Shown here: positions 16,412-27,285 of the stretch, in pieces
Position numbering within the stretch: the first letter of the stretch is position 1
How the letters are laid out: every line of letters begins with the position of its first letter
Source of the DNA: Mycobacterium sp. EPa45
GTDB taxonomy: Bacteria; Actinomycetota; Actinomycetes; Mycobacteriales; Mycobacteriaceae
Direction of reading: 5' to 3'
NCBI RefSeq assembly: GCF_001021385.1
Contig: NZ_CP011773.1
Location: forward strand, 1,178,001 to 1,242,000
DNA length: 64,000 bases
Translations under genes and position numbers: made by a program
Notes under the pieces: model-generated
Told to the model about the DNA's origin: nothing
Seen by the model: the letters and a program-made list of their open reading frames with translations, nothing else
Databases searched by the model: none

Positions 16412-18514
16412 GTGGCACAGGACGTGCTGACCGACCTGAACAAGGTCCGCAATATCGGCATCATGGCGCACATCGATGCCGGCAAGACGACGACCACCGA
16501 GCGCATCCTCTTCTACACCGGTATCTCGTACAAGATCGGTGAGGTGCACGACGGTGCTGCCACGATGGACTGGATGGAGCAGGAGCAGGAGCGGGGTATC
16601 ACGATCACCTCGGCCGCTACCACCTGCTTCTGGAATGACAACCAGATCAACATCATCGACACCCCGGGCCACGTCGACTTCACCGTCGAGGTGGAGCGCT
16701 CGCTGCGCGTGCTCGACGGTGCGGTAGCCGTCTTCGACGGCAAGGAAGGTGTCGAGCCGCAGTCCGAGCAGGTCTGGCGTCAGGCCGACAAGTACGACGT
16801 ACCGCGCATCTGCTTCGTCAACAAGATGGACAAGCTCGGTGCCGACTTCTACTTCTCGGTGCAGACCATGCGGGATCGCCTCGGCGCCAACGTGGTTCCG
16901 ATCCAGCTGCCGATCGGCTCCGAAGGTGACTTCGAGGGCGTCGTCGACCTGGTCGAGATGAAGGCCAAGGTGTGGCGCGGTGAGACCAAGCTCGGCGAGA
17001 AGTATGACGTCGTCGACATCCCGGCCGATCTGCAGGAGAAGGCCGAGGAGTACCGCACCGCGATGATCGAGGCCGTCGCCGAGACCGACGACGACCTGAT
17101 GGAGAAGTACCTGGGCGGCGAAGAGCTCACGGTCGACGAGATCAAGGCCGGTCTGCGCAAGCTGACCGTCACCAGCGCCGGTTACCCGGTGTTGTGTGGT
17201 TCGGCGTTCAAGAACAAGGGCGTGCAGCCCATGCTCGACGCGGTCATCGACTACCTCCCGACCCCGCTGGACGTTCCGGCCGCCGAAGGCCATGTCCCGG
17301 GCAAGGAAGACGAGATCATCTCGCGCAAGCCGTCGGCCGACGAGCCGTTCTCGGGGCTGGCGTTCAAGGTTGCCACGCACCCGTTCTTCGGCAAGCTGAC
17401 CTATGTCCGGGTGTACTCGGGCAAGGTCGACTCCGGTGCGCAGGTCATCAACTCGACCAAGGGCAAGAAGGAGCGGCTGGGCAAGCTGTTCCAGATGCAC
17501 TCCAACAAGGAGAACCCGGTCGAGTCGGCATCCGCCGGTCACATCTACGCGGTCATCGGCCTCAAGGACACCACCACCGGTGACACCCTGAGTGACCCGA
17601 ACAACCAAATCGTGCTGGAGTCGATGACGTTCCCCGATCCCGTCATCGAGGTCGCCATCGAGCCCAAGACCAAGAGCGACCAGGAGAAGCTGAGCCTCTC
17701 GATTCAGAAGCTCGCCGAAGAGGATCCGACCTTCAAGGTGCACCTGGATCAGGAGACCGGTCAGACCGTCATCGGCGGCATGGGCGAGCTACACCTGGAC
17801 ATCCTGGTCGACCGCATGCGCCGCGAGTTCAAGGTCGAGGCCAACGTCGGCAAGCCGCAGGTGGCCTACAAGGAGACCATCAAGCGTCCGGCCACCAACG
17901 TCGAGTTCACGCACAAGAAGCAGACCGGCGGTTCGGGCCAGTTCGCGAAGGTCATCATCAACCTCGAGCCGTTCGTCGGCGAGGACGGTGCGACCTACGA
18001 ATTCGAGAACAAGGTCACCGGTGGCCGGATCCCGCGCGAGTACATCCCGTCGGTGGACGCCGGTGCGCAGGACGCCATGCAGTACGGCGTGCTGGCCGGC
18101 TACCCGCTGGTGAACCTGAAGGTCGTGCTCCTCGACGGCGCCTATCACGACGTCGACTCGTCGGAAATGGCCTTCAAGATCGCCGGTTCCCAGGTGCTGA
18201 AGAAGGCTGCCGCGATGGCGCAGCCGGTGATCCTGGAACCGATCATGGCCGTCGAGGTCACCACCCCGGAGGACTACATGGGTGACGTGATCGGCGACCT
18301 GAACTCCCGCCGTGGTCAGATTCAGGCCATGGAGGAGCGCAGCGGTGCTCGTGTCGTCAAGGCACAGGTTCCGCTGTCGGAGATGTTCGGCTATGTCGGC
18401 GACCTTCGGTCGAAGACGCAGGGCCGGGCTAACTACTCCATGGTGTTCGACTCGTACGCCGAAGTTCCGGCGAACGTGTCGAAGGAGATCATCGCGAAGG
18501 CGACGGGCCAGTAA
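16412..18514 (+). CDS. fusA: Elongation factor G
   Basis: A 700-residue EF-G, the GTPase that drives translocation. G motifs are [15 protein letters not shown] (G1), DTPGHVDF (G3) and NKMDK (G4). Later landmarks are GMGELHLDI and, near the C-terminus, [18 protein letters not shown]. It starts with GTG at 16412. It is the third gene of the str operon (fusA1 of mycobacteria), 84 bp before tuf. Confidence 0.98.
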   Translation: MAQDVLTDLNKVRNIGIMAHIDAGKTTTTERILFYTGISYKIGEVHDGAATMDWMEQEQERGITITSAATTCFWNDNQINIIDTPGHVDFTVEVERSLRVLDGAVAVFDGKEGVEPQSEQVWRQADKYDVPRICFVNKMDKLGADFYFSVQTMRDRLGANVVPIQLPIGSEGDFEGVVDLVEMKAKVWRGETKLGEKYDVVDIPADLQEKAEEYRTAMIEAVAETDDDLMEKYLGGEELTVDEIKAGLRKLTVTSAGYPVLCGSAFKNKGVQPMLDAVIDYLPTPLDVPAAEGHVPGKEDEIISRKPSADEPFSGLAFKVATHPFFGKLTYVRVYSGKVDSGAQVINSTKGKKERLGKLFQMHSNKENPVESASAGHIYAVIGLKDTTTGDTLSDPNNQIVLESMTFPDPVIEVAIEPKTKSDQEKLSLSIQKLAEEDPTFKVHLDQETGQTVIGGMGELHLDILVDRMRREFKVEANVGKPQVAYKETIKRPATNVEFTHKKQTGGSGQFAKVIINLEPFVGEDGATYEFENKVTGGRIPREYIPSVDAGAQDAMQYGVLAGYPLVNLKVVLLDGAYHDVDSSEMAFKIAGSQVLKKAAAMAQPVILEPIMAVEVTTPEDYMGDVIGDLNSRRGQIQAMEERSGARVVKAQVPLSEMFGYVGDLRSKTQGRANYSMVFDSYAEVPANVSKEIIAKATGQ

Positions 18515-18598
18515 TCCTGGCTCGCCGGCTTGGCGGACCACAACTGAAAACATCAAAACTGCTTTAGCAAGCACCAACAAGTCCAGGAGGACACAGAA

Positions 18599-19789
18599 GT
18601 GGCGAAGGCGAAGTTCGAGCGGACGAAGCCGCACGTCAACATCGGGACCATCGGTCACGTTGACCACGGCAAGACCACGCTGACTGCAGCAATCACCAAG
18701 GTTCTGCACGATAAGTACCCGGAGTTGAACGAATCGCGCGCATTCGACCAGATCGACAATGCGCCCGAGGAGCGTCAGCGCGGTATCACCATCAACATCT
18801 CCCACGTGGAGTACCAGACCGAGAAGCGTCACTACGCACACGTCGACGCCCCCGGTCACGCTGACTACATCAAGAACATGATCACCGGTGCCGCCCAGAT
18901 GGACGGCGCGATTCTGGTGGTCGCCGCCACCGACGGTCCGATGCCGCAGACCCGCGAGCACGTGCTGCTCGCCCGCCAGGTCGGCGTCCCCTACATCCTG
19001 GTGGCGCTGAACAAGGCCGACATGGTCGACGACGAGGAGCTCCTCGAGCTCGTCGAGCTGGAGGTCCGCGAACTGCTGGCCGCTCAGGAGTTCGACGAGG
19101 AAGCCCCGGTCATCAAGGTGTCCGCGCTCAAGGCCCTCGAGGGCGACCCGCAGTGGGTCAAGAGCGTCGAGGACCTGATGGACGCCGTCGACGAGTCGAT
19201 CCCGGACCCGGTCCGCGACACCGACAAGCCGTTCCTGATGCCCGTCGAGGACGTCTTCACGATCACCGGCCGCGGCACCGTGGTCACCGGTCGTGTCGAG
19301 CGTGGTGTGATCAACGTGAACGAGGAAGTCGAGATCGTCGGCATCAAGCCGACCGTCACCAAGACCACGGTCACCGGTGTGGAAATGTTCCGCAAGCTGC
19401 TCGACCAGGGCCAGGCCGGCGACAACGTCGGTCTGCTGGTTCGTGGCGTCAAGCGCGAGGACGTCGAGCGTGGCCAGGTTGTGGTCAAGCCCGGCACCAC
19501 CACCCCGCACACCGAGTTCGACGGCAGCGTCTACATCCTGTCGAAGGACGAGGGCGGCCGGCACACGCCGTTCTTCAACAACTACCGTCCGCAGTTCTAC
19601 TTCCGTACCACGGACGTGACCGGCGTGGTGACCCTCCCCGAGGGCACCGAGATGGTGATGCCCGGTGACAACACCGACATCTCCGTCAAGCTGATCCAGC
19701 CGGTGGCCATGGACGAGGGCCTGCGGTTCGCGATCCGTGAAGGTGGCCGCACCGTCGGCGCCGGCCGGGTCACCAAGATCCACAAGTGA
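18599..19789 (+). CDS. tuf: Elongation factor Tu
   Basis: A 396-residue EF-Tu that delivers aminoacyl-tRNA to the ribosome. G motifs [17 protein letters not shown] and NKADM are present, as is the effector-loop region [10 protein letters not shown] strong AGGAGG ribosome site stands eight bases before the GTG start, which fits very high expression. A hairpin terminator follows, closing the str operon. Confidence 0.98.
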   Translation: MAKAKFERTKPHVNIGTIGHVDHGKTTLTAAITKVLHDKYPELNESRAFDQIDNAPEERQRGITINISHVEYQTEKRHYAHVDAPGHADYIKNMITGAAQMDGAILVVAATDGPMPQTREHVLLARQVGVPYILVALNKADMVDDEELLELVELEVRELLAAQEFDEEAPVIKVSALKALEGDPQWVKSVEDLMDAVDESIPDPVRDTDKPFLMPVEDVFTITGRGTVVTGRVERGVINVNEEVEIVGIKPTVTKTTVTGVEMFRKLLDQGQAGDNVGLLVRGVKREDVERGQVVVKPGTTTPHTEFDGSVYILSKDEGGRHTPFFNNYRPQFYFRTTDVTGVVTLPEGTEMVMPGDNTDISVKLIQPVAMDEGLRFAIREGGRTVGAGRVTKIHK

Positions 19790-19803
19790 TCTGACCTAGT
19801 ACC

Positions 19804-19843
19804 GCGAAAGCGGCGCTCACCTTCGGGTGGGCGCCGTTTTCGC
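19804..19843 (+). terminator. Terminator of the str operon
   Basis: An 18-base arm (gcgaaagcggcgctcacc) pairs with its partner across a ttcg loop with a few mismatches; the 3' arm contains a TTTT run. The stable ttcg tetraloop and the position 15 bases after the tuf stop make a terminator role likely. Confidence 0.85.
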
Positions 19844-19895
19844 GTTGTGGGCCGAACCCCGGTGCTACGCTTCGGCATCTCAGCGGGGTGGGGCG

Positions 19896-20195
19896 GTGGA
19901 CGACGACGATTTCCAGGAGCCGGCATACCCGCCGTCGATCCTGATCGGCGGCGCGGCGTTGGTGGCTGTGCTCGGTGGGATCGTCGCAGCGGTGCTGATG
20001 GTCAGTGCCGCCAGTGTCGACGTCCAGCGGATGACCCCGGTTCCCCGCGGCCAGCGGGGTGCGACGGCCGCATCTTCGGTGCCCACTGCGCCCGCGGCCC
20101 CGGCGGGTCCCGGGGTGCACAACAATCTCGACGTGTTCGTGAACCGATTGACCCCGCAACTGCCCGGGCTGGACCGCTTACTCCAGCAGCCCTGA
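19896..20195 (+). CDS. Small single-pass membrane protein
   Basis: A 99-residue protein with an acidic N-terminus (DDDDFQEP), one transmembrane helix at about residues 14-38 (ILIGGAALVAVLGGIVAAVLMV) and an Ala/Pro/Thr-rich outer segment ending in NNLDVFVNRLTPQLPGLDRLL. The GTG at 19896 follows a GGGGTGGGG ribosome-like site; frames starting further up would run into the terminator. No family is recognised. It lies between tuf and a second membrane protein. Confidence 0.65.
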   Translation: MDDDDFQEPAYPPSILIGGAALVAVLGGIVAAVLMVSAASVDVQRMTPVPRGQRGATAASSVPTAPAAPAGPGVHNNLDVFVNRLTPQLPGLDRLLQQP

Positions 20196-20294
20196 CAGCG
20201 ATTTCACAGAGTTCGACCACTTGTCCCCGGTCCCAATTGGGTGTGTTGGCGTTAGTCTGATCGCGACATTGCTGGCCGAGAAGGGGTGTGCCAA

Positions 20295-21161
20295 ATGTTG
20301 GGTCGGTATATCAAAGCCCAGTTGACCGTGCTGCTGTTCGGCGGCCTCGTCGGTCCCATTTTCCTGATCGTGTACTTCGCGCTCGGACCGTTCGCGCGGC
20401 CGTACATCGGGTGGATGTTCTGGGTCGGTCTGCTCATCACCGCGGGCGACGTGCTGGCGGCGCTCTGGCTGACCAACGCCGGGATCAAGTCCTCGGCGCG
20501 GCATGAGGAGCTGAATCAGCGCGGTGTTCTGGTCCTGGCCCAGATCACCGGGATCTCCGATACGTCGTGGTTCGTCAACGACCAGCAGATGATCAAGGTG
20601 AACCTGCACTTCGAGGTACCCGGCTATCCAGGCTTCGACACGCAGGAAACCATGGCGTCGAGCCCGACCCGCATGCAGATCCTCAACGGCCACCAATTGG
20701 TGGCACTTGTCGAGCCGGGCACCCAGAAGTACGAAATCGACTGGAATGCCAGCGCTTTGATCGCAGGCGTAGTTCCAGCGCAATTCACCCTCGCCGAGGA
20801 CAACAAGACCTACGACCTGCGCGGGCAGGCCGGGCCGTTGATGGAGATCATGCAGATCCTGCGGGCCAATGGCGTACCGATGAACGGCACCATCGACATC
20901 CGCTCCAATCCTGCTGTGCGGCAGCAGGTGATGGCCGTCGTCCGCCGCGCCGCCGCCGGACAGCCCACCGCCGCCGCGCCGCCGCAGGCCGCGCCGCCGC
21001 AAGCCGCCCCGGTCCAGGCCGCGCTGCCGGTATATGCGCCGCCCATGCCGGAAGTCACGACCGCGCAGCGGTTACAGGAGCTGGAGACGTTGCGGGCCAC
21101 GGGCTCGATCAGCGAGGCCGAGTACACCGCCAAACGGCAGCAGATCCTCGCCGACCTCTAG
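20295..21161 (+). CDS. Membrane protein with C-terminal SHOCT domain
   Basis: A 288-residue protein. Two transmembrane helices occur near the N-terminus (LTVLLFGGLVGPIFLIVYFALG and IGWMFWVGLLITAGDVLAALW). A soluble beta-rich middle follows, then an Ala/Pro/Gln linker and a SHOCT motif at the end (TTAQRLQELETLRATGSISEAEYTAKRQQILADL). SHOCT domains are short helical hairpins that probably help oligomerisation. The ATG at 20295 is preferred because GAGAAGG lies at the right distance; a GTG nine bases upstream is too close to it. It stands at the position of Rv0686. Confidence 0.82.
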   Translation: MLGRYIKAQLTVLLFGGLVGPIFLIVYFALGPFARPYIGWMFWVGLLITAGDVLAALWLTNAGIKSSARHEELNQRGVLVLAQITGISDTSWFVNDQQMIKVNLHFEVPGYPGFDTQETMASSPTRMQILNGHQLVALVEPGTQKYEIDWNASALIAGVVPAQFTLAEDNKTYDLRGQAGPLMEIMQILRANGVPMNGTIDIRSNPAVRQQVMAVVRRAAAGQPTAAAPPQAAPPQAAPVQAALPVYAPPMPEVTTAQRLQELETLRATGSISEAEYTAKRQQILADL

Positions 21162-21244
21162 CTTGCCCATCGGCACGTCGCGCAGGGTTTCGGACCGGTC
21201 CTTAGAACACGTTCCAGTTGGCTTGCTAGCCTGGCCTGGGATGA

Positions 21245-22114
<870 letters not shown>

Positions 22115-22142
22115 TTCGACGTCGGGCGACATGGGCTGATCG

Positions 22143-23372
22143 TCAGCCCGCCTCGGCCAGTACCTCTGCGAATTGCTGCACAGCCCAGTCGATCTCCTCG
22201 CTGGTGATCACCAGCGGCGGGGCGAACCGCAACGTCGACCCATGCGTGTCCTTGACCAGCACACCGCGTTCGGCCAGGGCCATGCTGAGATGCTTGCCGG
22301 TCCCCAGCCGTTCGTCGATGTCGACGCCGGCCCACAATCCCATGCCGCGCACACTGAGGACGCCGTGCCCGATCAGCGACCGCAGCCCCGCGTGCAGACG
22401 CAGGCCGAGTTCGGCTGAGCGCGACTGGAATTCACCGCGCTGCAGGATGCCGACCACGGTGGAGCCGATCGCGGCGGCCAACGGGTTGCCGCCGAAGGTC
22501 GACCCGTGCTCGCCGGGATGGAGCACCCCGAGGATGTCGCGATCGGCCGCCACAGCCGACAGCGGAACAACGCCGCCGCCGAGGGCCTTGCCGAGCAGAT
22601 AGACGTCGGGCACCACACTCCAGTGGTCGCAGGCGAAGGTGTGCCCGGTCCGCGCCAGGCCGGACTGGATCTCGTCGGCGATCAGCAGCACGTTGCGCCT
22701 GCTACACAACTGGCGCAGCCGAGGCAGGTAATCGTCGGGCGGGACGATGATCCCGGCCTCGCCCTGGATGGGCTCGATGAGCACCGCCACAGTGTTCTCG
22801 TCGATCGCGGCGGCGACGGCGTCGGCGTCACCGAACGGCACGGACCTGAAGCCCGGGGTGAACGGACCGAATCCGCCGCGGGCGGTGGCGTCGGACGAGA
22901 AGCTGACGATGCTGATCGTGCGGCCGTGGAAGTTGTTGTCCGCGACGATGATATTCGCCATGCCGGCCGGGACGCCCTTGACGTCGGCACCCCATTTTCT
23001 GGCTACCTTGAGGCCGCTCTCCACCGCCTCGGCACCGCTGTTCATCGGCAGCACCATGTCTTTGCCGCAGAGTCCGGCGAGCGCGGCGCAGAACGGCCCG
23101 AGCTGATCGGAGTGGAATGCGCGGCTCACCAAGGTCACCGCGTCGAGCTGGCGGTGGGCGGCAGCGATGATCTCGTCGTTGTGATGACCGAAATTGACCG
23201 CCGAATACGCGGCCAGGCAGTCCAGGTAACGGCGGCCCTCGACGTCGGTGATCCACGCTCCACGGGCGCTGGCAGCGACCACCGGAAGTGGCGAATAATT
23301 GTGTGCGACATAGGTGTTGTCGAGTGCGATGGCATCGGCCGTCGCGCCCGTGACGGTGTCGGCGATGGTCAT
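22143..23372 (-). CDS. rocD: Ornithine aminotransferase
   Basis: A 409-residue class-III PLP aminotransferase that converts ornithine and 2-oxoglutarate to glutamate semialdehyde and glutamate. Seen are DCLAAYSAVNFGH, the substrate/PLP segments FHGRTISIVSFS and DEIQSGLARTG, and the PLP lysine in LLGKALGGG. The ATG at 23372 overlaps the stop of the guanidino-hydrolase gene (ATGA). In M. tuberculosis rocD is split into two genes (rocD1/rocD2); here it is one intact frame. It is the second gene of an arginine/ornithine operon next to an Lrp-type regulator. Confidence 0.95.
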   Translation of the reverse strand: MTIADTVTGATADAIALDNTYVAHNYSPLPVVAASARGAWITDVEGRRYLDCLAAYSAVNFGHHNDEIIAAAHRQLDAVTLVSRAFHSDQLGPFCAALAGLCGKDMVLPMNSGAEAVESGLKVARKWGADVKGVPAGMANIIVADNNFHGRTISIVSFSSDATARGGFGPFTPGFRSVPFGDADAVAAAIDENTVAVLIEPIQGEAGIIVPPDDYLPRLRQLCSRRNVLLIADEIQSGLARTGHTFACDHWSVVPDVYLLGKALGGGVVPLSAVAADRDILGVLHPGEHGSTFGGNPLAAAIGSTVVGILQRGEFQSRSAELGLRLHAGLRSLIGHGVLSVRGMGLWAGVDIDERLGTGKHLSMALAERGVLVKDTHGSTLRFAPPLVITSEEIDWAVQQFAEVLAEAG

Positions 23373-24214
23373 GAAAATACCTCCAGCGTGCAGCATTTCA
23401 CCGAACCGCCACCCTTGAGCAGTTCGGACAGGTCGACGCCGACCGGGTGAAAGCCGGCGTGGTAGAGCTGCTCGGCGAAACCGGTGGCCTGGGCGGGGTG
23501 TACGACGTGCTTGCCGTCGGACACCGCGTTGAGCCCCAGCACGTAGGCATCGGCGCTCGCCACCTCGATGGCGTCGGGAAAGAGCCTGCGCAGCGATGTG
23601 CGCCCATCGTGGGTGAACGCCGGCGGGTAGTAAGCGATCGTGGTGTCGTCGAGTACTGTCAGCGCCGTATCGAGGTGGTAGAAGCGCGGGTCGACCAGTT
23701 CCAGGGAGACCACGGGGATCCCGGTGAGGGCGGCGATTTCGGCGTGGGCGTGCGGGTGGGTGCGAAAGCCGGTGCCTGCCAAGATCATTGAGCCGACGAC
23801 CAGTAGATCGCCCTGTCCTTCGTTCACGTGCCGGGTCGCCACTGGGTCGTGTCCGTGCTGGGCCATCCAGGCGGCGTAGGCCACCGATTCGCCATGACGC
23901 TCGGCGTGCTTGAACCGGGCGACGATCGCGGTGTCGTTGATGATGAGTCCGGCGTTGGCTGCGTAGACCATGTCGGGCAGTCCCGGAACCGGCTCAACGA
24001 GGTCGACGGTGTGGCCGAGTCGCAGATACGTGTCACGCAGGTTTTCCCACTGGGTGAGCGCCAACTGCACGTCGATGGGGGTTTTCGTGTCCATCCATGG
24101 GTTGATGGCGTAGGCGACGGTGAAGTACGTCGGCGGCGTCATCGCGTAATGGCGGATTCGCTGGCTGCGGGGTGTCCTCGTCGATTCGGCGGCGACATCA
24201 GGGGACATCGTCAT
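23369..24214 (-). CDS. Guanidino-group hydrolase of the DDAH/arginine deiminase superfamily
   Basis: A 281-residue amidinotransferase-fold enzyme. It has the N-terminal MTPPTYFTVAYAINPWMD block, DMVYAANAGLI with an acidic residue of the active site, RFYHLDTAL with the catalytic His, and the C-terminal KGGGSVKCCTLE with the nucleophile Cys274 (Cys275 is the alternative). It hydrolyses a guanidine compound: arginine, or methylated arginine as in true DDAH. Coupling to ornithine aminotransferase suggests it feeds arginine carbon to that enzyme, but the exact reaction is open. The gene order equals Rv2323c-rocD with a divergent AsnC/Lrp gene. Confidence 0.87.
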   Translation of the reverse strand: MTMSPDVAAESTRTPRSQRIRHYAMTPPTYFTVAYAINPWMDTKTPIDVQLALTQWENLRDTYLRLGHTVDLVEPVPGLPDMVYAANAGLIINDTAIVARFKHAERHGESVAYAAWMAQHGHDPVATRHVNEGQGDLLVVGSMILAGTGFRTHPHAHAEIAALTGIPVVSLELVDPRFYHLDTALTVLDDTTIAYYPPAFTHDGRTSLRRLFPDAIEVASADAYVLGLNAVSDGKHVVHPAQATGFAEQLYHAGFHPVGVDLSELLKGGGSVKCCTLEVFS

Positions 24215-24239
24215 GAAAATAACGATAGAAGCGGCAGTT

Positions 24240-24289
24240 CACGCAATCAATCGACACCTATTGCGTGTCTATGAACGATCTATTGCGTG
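24240..24289. promoter_or_regulatory. Candidate Lrp-type operator with three attgcgtg copies
   Basis: The octamer attgcgtg occurs at 24260-24267 and 24282-24289, and inverted (cacgcaat) at 24240-24247. The spacing is 20 and 22 bases, about two helical turns, so all three lie on one face of the DNA. This pattern suits a multimeric Lrp/AsnC protein. It sits between the divergent guanidino-hydrolase and Lrp genes and would let the regulator control both. Confidence 0.65.
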
Positions 24290-24338
24290 AGAGCTAAGAT
24301 TGTGGTGATTTGTTGTGTACAGCGGGGAAAGGCGGCCG

Positions 24339-24785
24339 ATGGACCGGTTTGACGACACCGACGAACGCATCCTCGCCGAGCTCGCCGAGCATGCGCGCGC
24401 GACGTTCGCCGAGATCGGCGAACGGGTGAACCTGTCGGCGCCGGCGGTGAAACGCCGCGTGGACCGGATGCTGGACACCGGGGTGATTCGCGGCTTCACC
24501 ACGGTCATCGATCCCAGCGCGCTGGGCTGGAACACCGAAGCCTACGTCCAGGTGTACTGCCACGGTACTATCGCGCCAGATCGGTTGCGGGAGGCCTGGA
24601 TTGACATTCCCGAGATCATCAGCGCCGCCACCGTCACCGGCACGTCGGACGCCATCCTGCATGTCCTGGCCCGCGACATGCGGCACCTGGAGGCAGCTTT
24701 GGAGCGCATCAGGTCCAGCGCCGATATCGAGCGCAGCGAGAGCATCGTGGTGCTGTCCAACCTGATCGACCGTTCACCCGCCTAA
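24339..24785 (+). CDS. Lrp/AsnC-family transcriptional regulator
   Basis: A 148-residue Lrp/AsnC protein. The N-terminal HTH reads DTDERILAELAEHARATFAEIGERVNLSAPAVKRRVDRM. The C-terminal ligand (RAM) domain includes VTGTSDAILHVLARDMRHLEAALERI. A GGGGAAAGG ribosome site precedes the ATG. Divergence from the arginine/ornithine operon makes an amino acid of that pathway the likely effector (inference). Sites in the shared promoter region support autoregulation. Confidence 0.93.
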   Translation: MDRFDDTDERILAELAEHARATFAEIGERVNLSAPAVKRRVDRMLDTGVIRGFTTVIDPSALGWNTEAYVQVYCHGTIAPDRLREAWIDIPEIISAATVTGTSDAILHVLARDMRHLEAALERIRSSADIERSESIVVLSNLIDRSPA

Positions 24786-24844
24786 CCAGTGGGTTGGTCC
24801 AGGCTGGCGCGCACATCGCGACGGCGATCGTGTAAGAACACCAC

Positions 24845-26032
24845 GTGAGCACGAGCGAAAACGGCATCCTGATCGTCGGCGGCGGCCTGGCTGCCACCCG
24901 CACTGCCGAGCAGTTGCGCAAGTCCGAATACACCGGTCCGGTCACCATCGTCAGCGACGAGGTGCACCTGCCCTATGACCGCCCGCCGCTGTCGAAAGAC
25001 GTGCTGCACGCCGACCTCGACGATGTGGCGCTCAAGCCCGCCGAGTTCTACACCGACAACGACATCACCCTGCGGCTGGGCAGCGCGGTCACCTCGCTCG
25101 ACACCGCCGCCCAGACCGTGACGCTCGCCGACGGCTCGGAGCTGGGATACGACGAGCTCGTTATCGCCACGGGTCTGGTGCCCAAGCGCATTCCGTCGTT
25201 CCCCGACCTGGAGGGCATCCGGGTCCTGCGCTCCCTCGACGATGCGCTGGCGTTGCGCGCCCACGCGGGATCCGCGCGCCAGGCGGTGATCATCGGCGCA
25301 GGCTTCATCGGGTGCGAGGTCGCGGCCAGCCTGCGCAAGCTCGGCGTCGAGGTGGCACTCGTCGAGCCGCAGCCGGCGCCCCTGGCCTCGGTGCTGGGCG
25401 AGCAGGTCGGAAACCTGGTCACCCGCCTGCACCGCGCCGAGGGCGTCGACGTGCGCCCCGGCATCGGGGTGGCCGAGGTGCGCGGTGAGAACGGCCATGT
25501 CACCACCGTGGTGCTCTCTGATGGCAGCGAGCTGCGTGCCGACCTCGTGGTGGTCGGCATCGGGTCGCGCCCGGCCACCGACTGGCTCGAGGGCAGCGGC
25601 GTCGCCATCGACAACGGTGTCGTGTGCGACGAGGCGGGACGCACCAGCGCCCCGAACGTCTGGGCCCTCGGCGACGTCGCGTCGTGGCGCGATGCCACCG
25701 GACATCAAGCCCGCGTTGAACATTGGAGCAACGTGGCGGAGCAGGCCCGGGTCATCGTGCCGTCGATGCTGGGGCAGGACGCGCCTTCGGTGATCGTCGT
25801 GCCGTACTTCTGGAGCGACCAGTACGACGTGAAGATCCAGTGCCTCGGCGAGCCGGAGGCCACCGACATCGTGCACATCGTCGAGGACGACGGCCGCAAA
25901 TTCCTGGCCTTCTACGAGCGCGACGGCGTGGTGGCCGGTGTGGTCGGCGGCGGTATGCCCGGCAAGGTCATGAAGACCCGGGGCAAGATCGCGTCCGGCG
26001 CGCCGATCTCCGAGGTCCTGCCCGCGTCCTAG
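24845..26032 (+). CDS. Ferredoxin/rubredoxin reductase-type FAD oxidoreductase
   Basis: A 395-residue two-dinucleotide-fold flavoprotein. The FAD motif ILIVGGGLAATRTAEQLR is at the N-terminus, the NAD(P)H motif VIIGAGFIGCEVAASLRKLG in the middle, and the second FAD motif is VWALGDVASW. The C-terminal domain resembles ferredoxin reductases of oxygenase systems. It corresponds to Rv0688, between the mycofactocin SDR and the mft genes. It would pass electrons from NAD(P)H to a ferredoxin or similar carrier; no ferredoxin gene is adjacent, so the partner is unknown. It is convergent with the VOC gene (four-base overlap). Confidence 0.92.
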   Translation: MSTSENGILIVGGGLAATRTAEQLRKSEYTGPVTIVSDEVHLPYDRPPLSKDVLHADLDDVALKPAEFYTDNDITLRLGSAVTSLDTAAQTVTLADGSELGYDELVIATGLVPKRIPSFPDLEGIRVLRSLDDALALRAHAGSARQAVIIGAGFIGCEVAASLRKLGVEVALVEPQPAPLASVLGEQVGNLVTRLHRAEGVDVRPGIGVAEVRGENGHVTTVVLSDGSELRADLVVVGIGSRPATDWLEGSGVAIDNGVVCDEAGRTSAPNVWALGDVASWRDATGHQARVEHWSNVAEQARVIVPSMLGQDAPSVIVVPYFWSDQYDVKIQCLGEPEATDIVHIVEDDGRKFLAFYERDGVVAGVVGGGMPGKVMKTRGKIASGAPISEVLPAS

Positions 26033-27285
26033 AACTGTCCGAGATAGAACCGGGCGCCCTGGTCGTCGGTGCACTCCGCCATCAGTCCGTAGGGCTGGCG
26101 GCTGGGTTCGGCGAGAACGGTCCCACCCGCCTCGCCAACCCGCGCGACGGCCGCGGCGATGTCCGACACCGTCCACATCGGCACGGTGCCCGGCCGCCGT
26201 GAGCCCCCGGCCGCTCCGGACATCGGATGCGCGTTCTGCACGGCCCAACCGTCCTCGACGCGACCGCGCTCGAACGTCCACCCGAAGACCTGACCGTAGA
26301 AATCCCGGAAGGTCGCCGCGTCGCCGACCTCGTAGGTCACGTACGACAGTTCGCCCGGGCCTGCGCCGTTGAGCCGCGGACGGGGCCGCCCCGCCTCGGG
26401 GACGTAGACGGCGAAGGGAGTGTCTGCGGCGTCGGTGGCGTCCAGGGCCGTCCCGACGGCGGTTTCGCGTGCCTCGCCGAGTCGACCGCCGGCAGCAAGG
26501 ATCGAGGCGCGCGCGTCGTCGATATCGTCCACCGCATAGCAGCAATACAGCGACGTCCGATCGGCGGACGAGACAGCAACCGGCTCAACGGTATTGGTCA
26601 CTCGGCCGGTCGAATCACAGTCCCACCCCAGCACGCGCGAGTAGAACGCGGCCGCGCGGGCGGCATCGGGGCTCTGCACCAACACGAAACCGATGTCGCC
26701 GTGTTGAATCGGCTCGCGGACCGGTCCGCTGAGCATCCAACGATGACCGAATGGGTCTCGGACGGTGGCGGTACGTGCGCCATGACCTTCGTAGGGCTCG
26801 CGTTGGACATCGGCACCGTTACCCCTGACCCGTGCCAGCGCGGCGTCGGTGTCGGAGACGCGCAGCATCAGGCTCACTGAATTGACCCCCGGCGCAGGCG
26901 CCTGCAGGCCGATGTCGGTGAATTCGTCGGCCAGATACAACACACCGCCGCCCATCGCGAGCTCGGCGTGACCGATCCGTCCGTCGTCCATCACGATCGC
27001 CTCGCCGATCAGTTCCGCCCCGAAGGCGTCGCGGTACCACTGGATTGCCGCCCTGGCGTCGGCCACCGTCAGATACGGCAGCGCGGCCGGCCGAGGTGGT
27101 TCGACGTCGGTGGTCGGTGCGTTCAAGTCGGCGACTGCTGCGGCGGTGCCGCTCATGGTGACTCCTTCGGTCCTCGCGGGCAATGACAGTGCTGACTCCA
27201 GGCGCGCCCGCAATCGGGCGGCGAACGACGGATCCGGTTGTACGGGAGGGTCTTCGGTGGCCAAGACCCGCAATGGATCTGTCAT
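26029..27285 (-). CDS. Three-domain VOC (glyoxalase/bleomycin-resistance-like) protein paired with an ECF sigma factor
   Basis: A 418-residue protein. An N-terminal segment of about 50 residues (LATEDPPVQPDPSFAARLRARLE) is followed by three tandem VOC modules: one starting near LPYLTVADARAAIQWY, one near GDIGFVLVQSPDAARAAAFYSRVLGWD, and one near LSYVTYEVGDAATFRDFYGQVFGW. The gene starts with an ATGA overlap on the sigma-factor stop, so it is translationally coupled. ECF sigma factors with a VOC partner in place of a normal anti-sigma factor are known in actinobacteria; whether this protein senses a ligand, detoxifies it, or holds the sigma factor is not shown. Confidence 0.85.
   Translation of the reverse strand: MTDPLRVLATEDPPVQPDPSFAARLRARLESALSLPARTEGVTMSGTAAAVADLNAPTTDVEPPRPAALPYLTVADARAAIQWYRDAFGAELIGEAIVMDDGRIGHAELAMGGGVLYLADEFTDIGLQAPAPGVNSVSLMLRVSDTDAALARVRGNGADVQREPYEGHGARTATVRDPFGHRWMLSGPVREPIQHGDIGFVLVQSPDAARAAAFYSRVLGWDCDSTGRVTNTVEPVAVSSADRTSLYCCYAVDDIDDARASILAAGGRLGEARETAVGTALDATDAADTPFAVYVPEAGRPRPRLNGAGPGELSYVTYEVGDAATFRDFYGQVFGWTFERGRVEDGWAVQNAHPMSGAAGGSRRPGTVPMWTVSDIAAAVARVGEAGGTVLAEPSRQPYGLMAECTDDQGARFYLGQF

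Noticed and set aside
17789..19783. 664-codon minus-strand frame across fusA and tuf
   Set aside because: It is the shadow of two near-invariant genes and crosses their intergenic region; no ribosome site or domain is seen.
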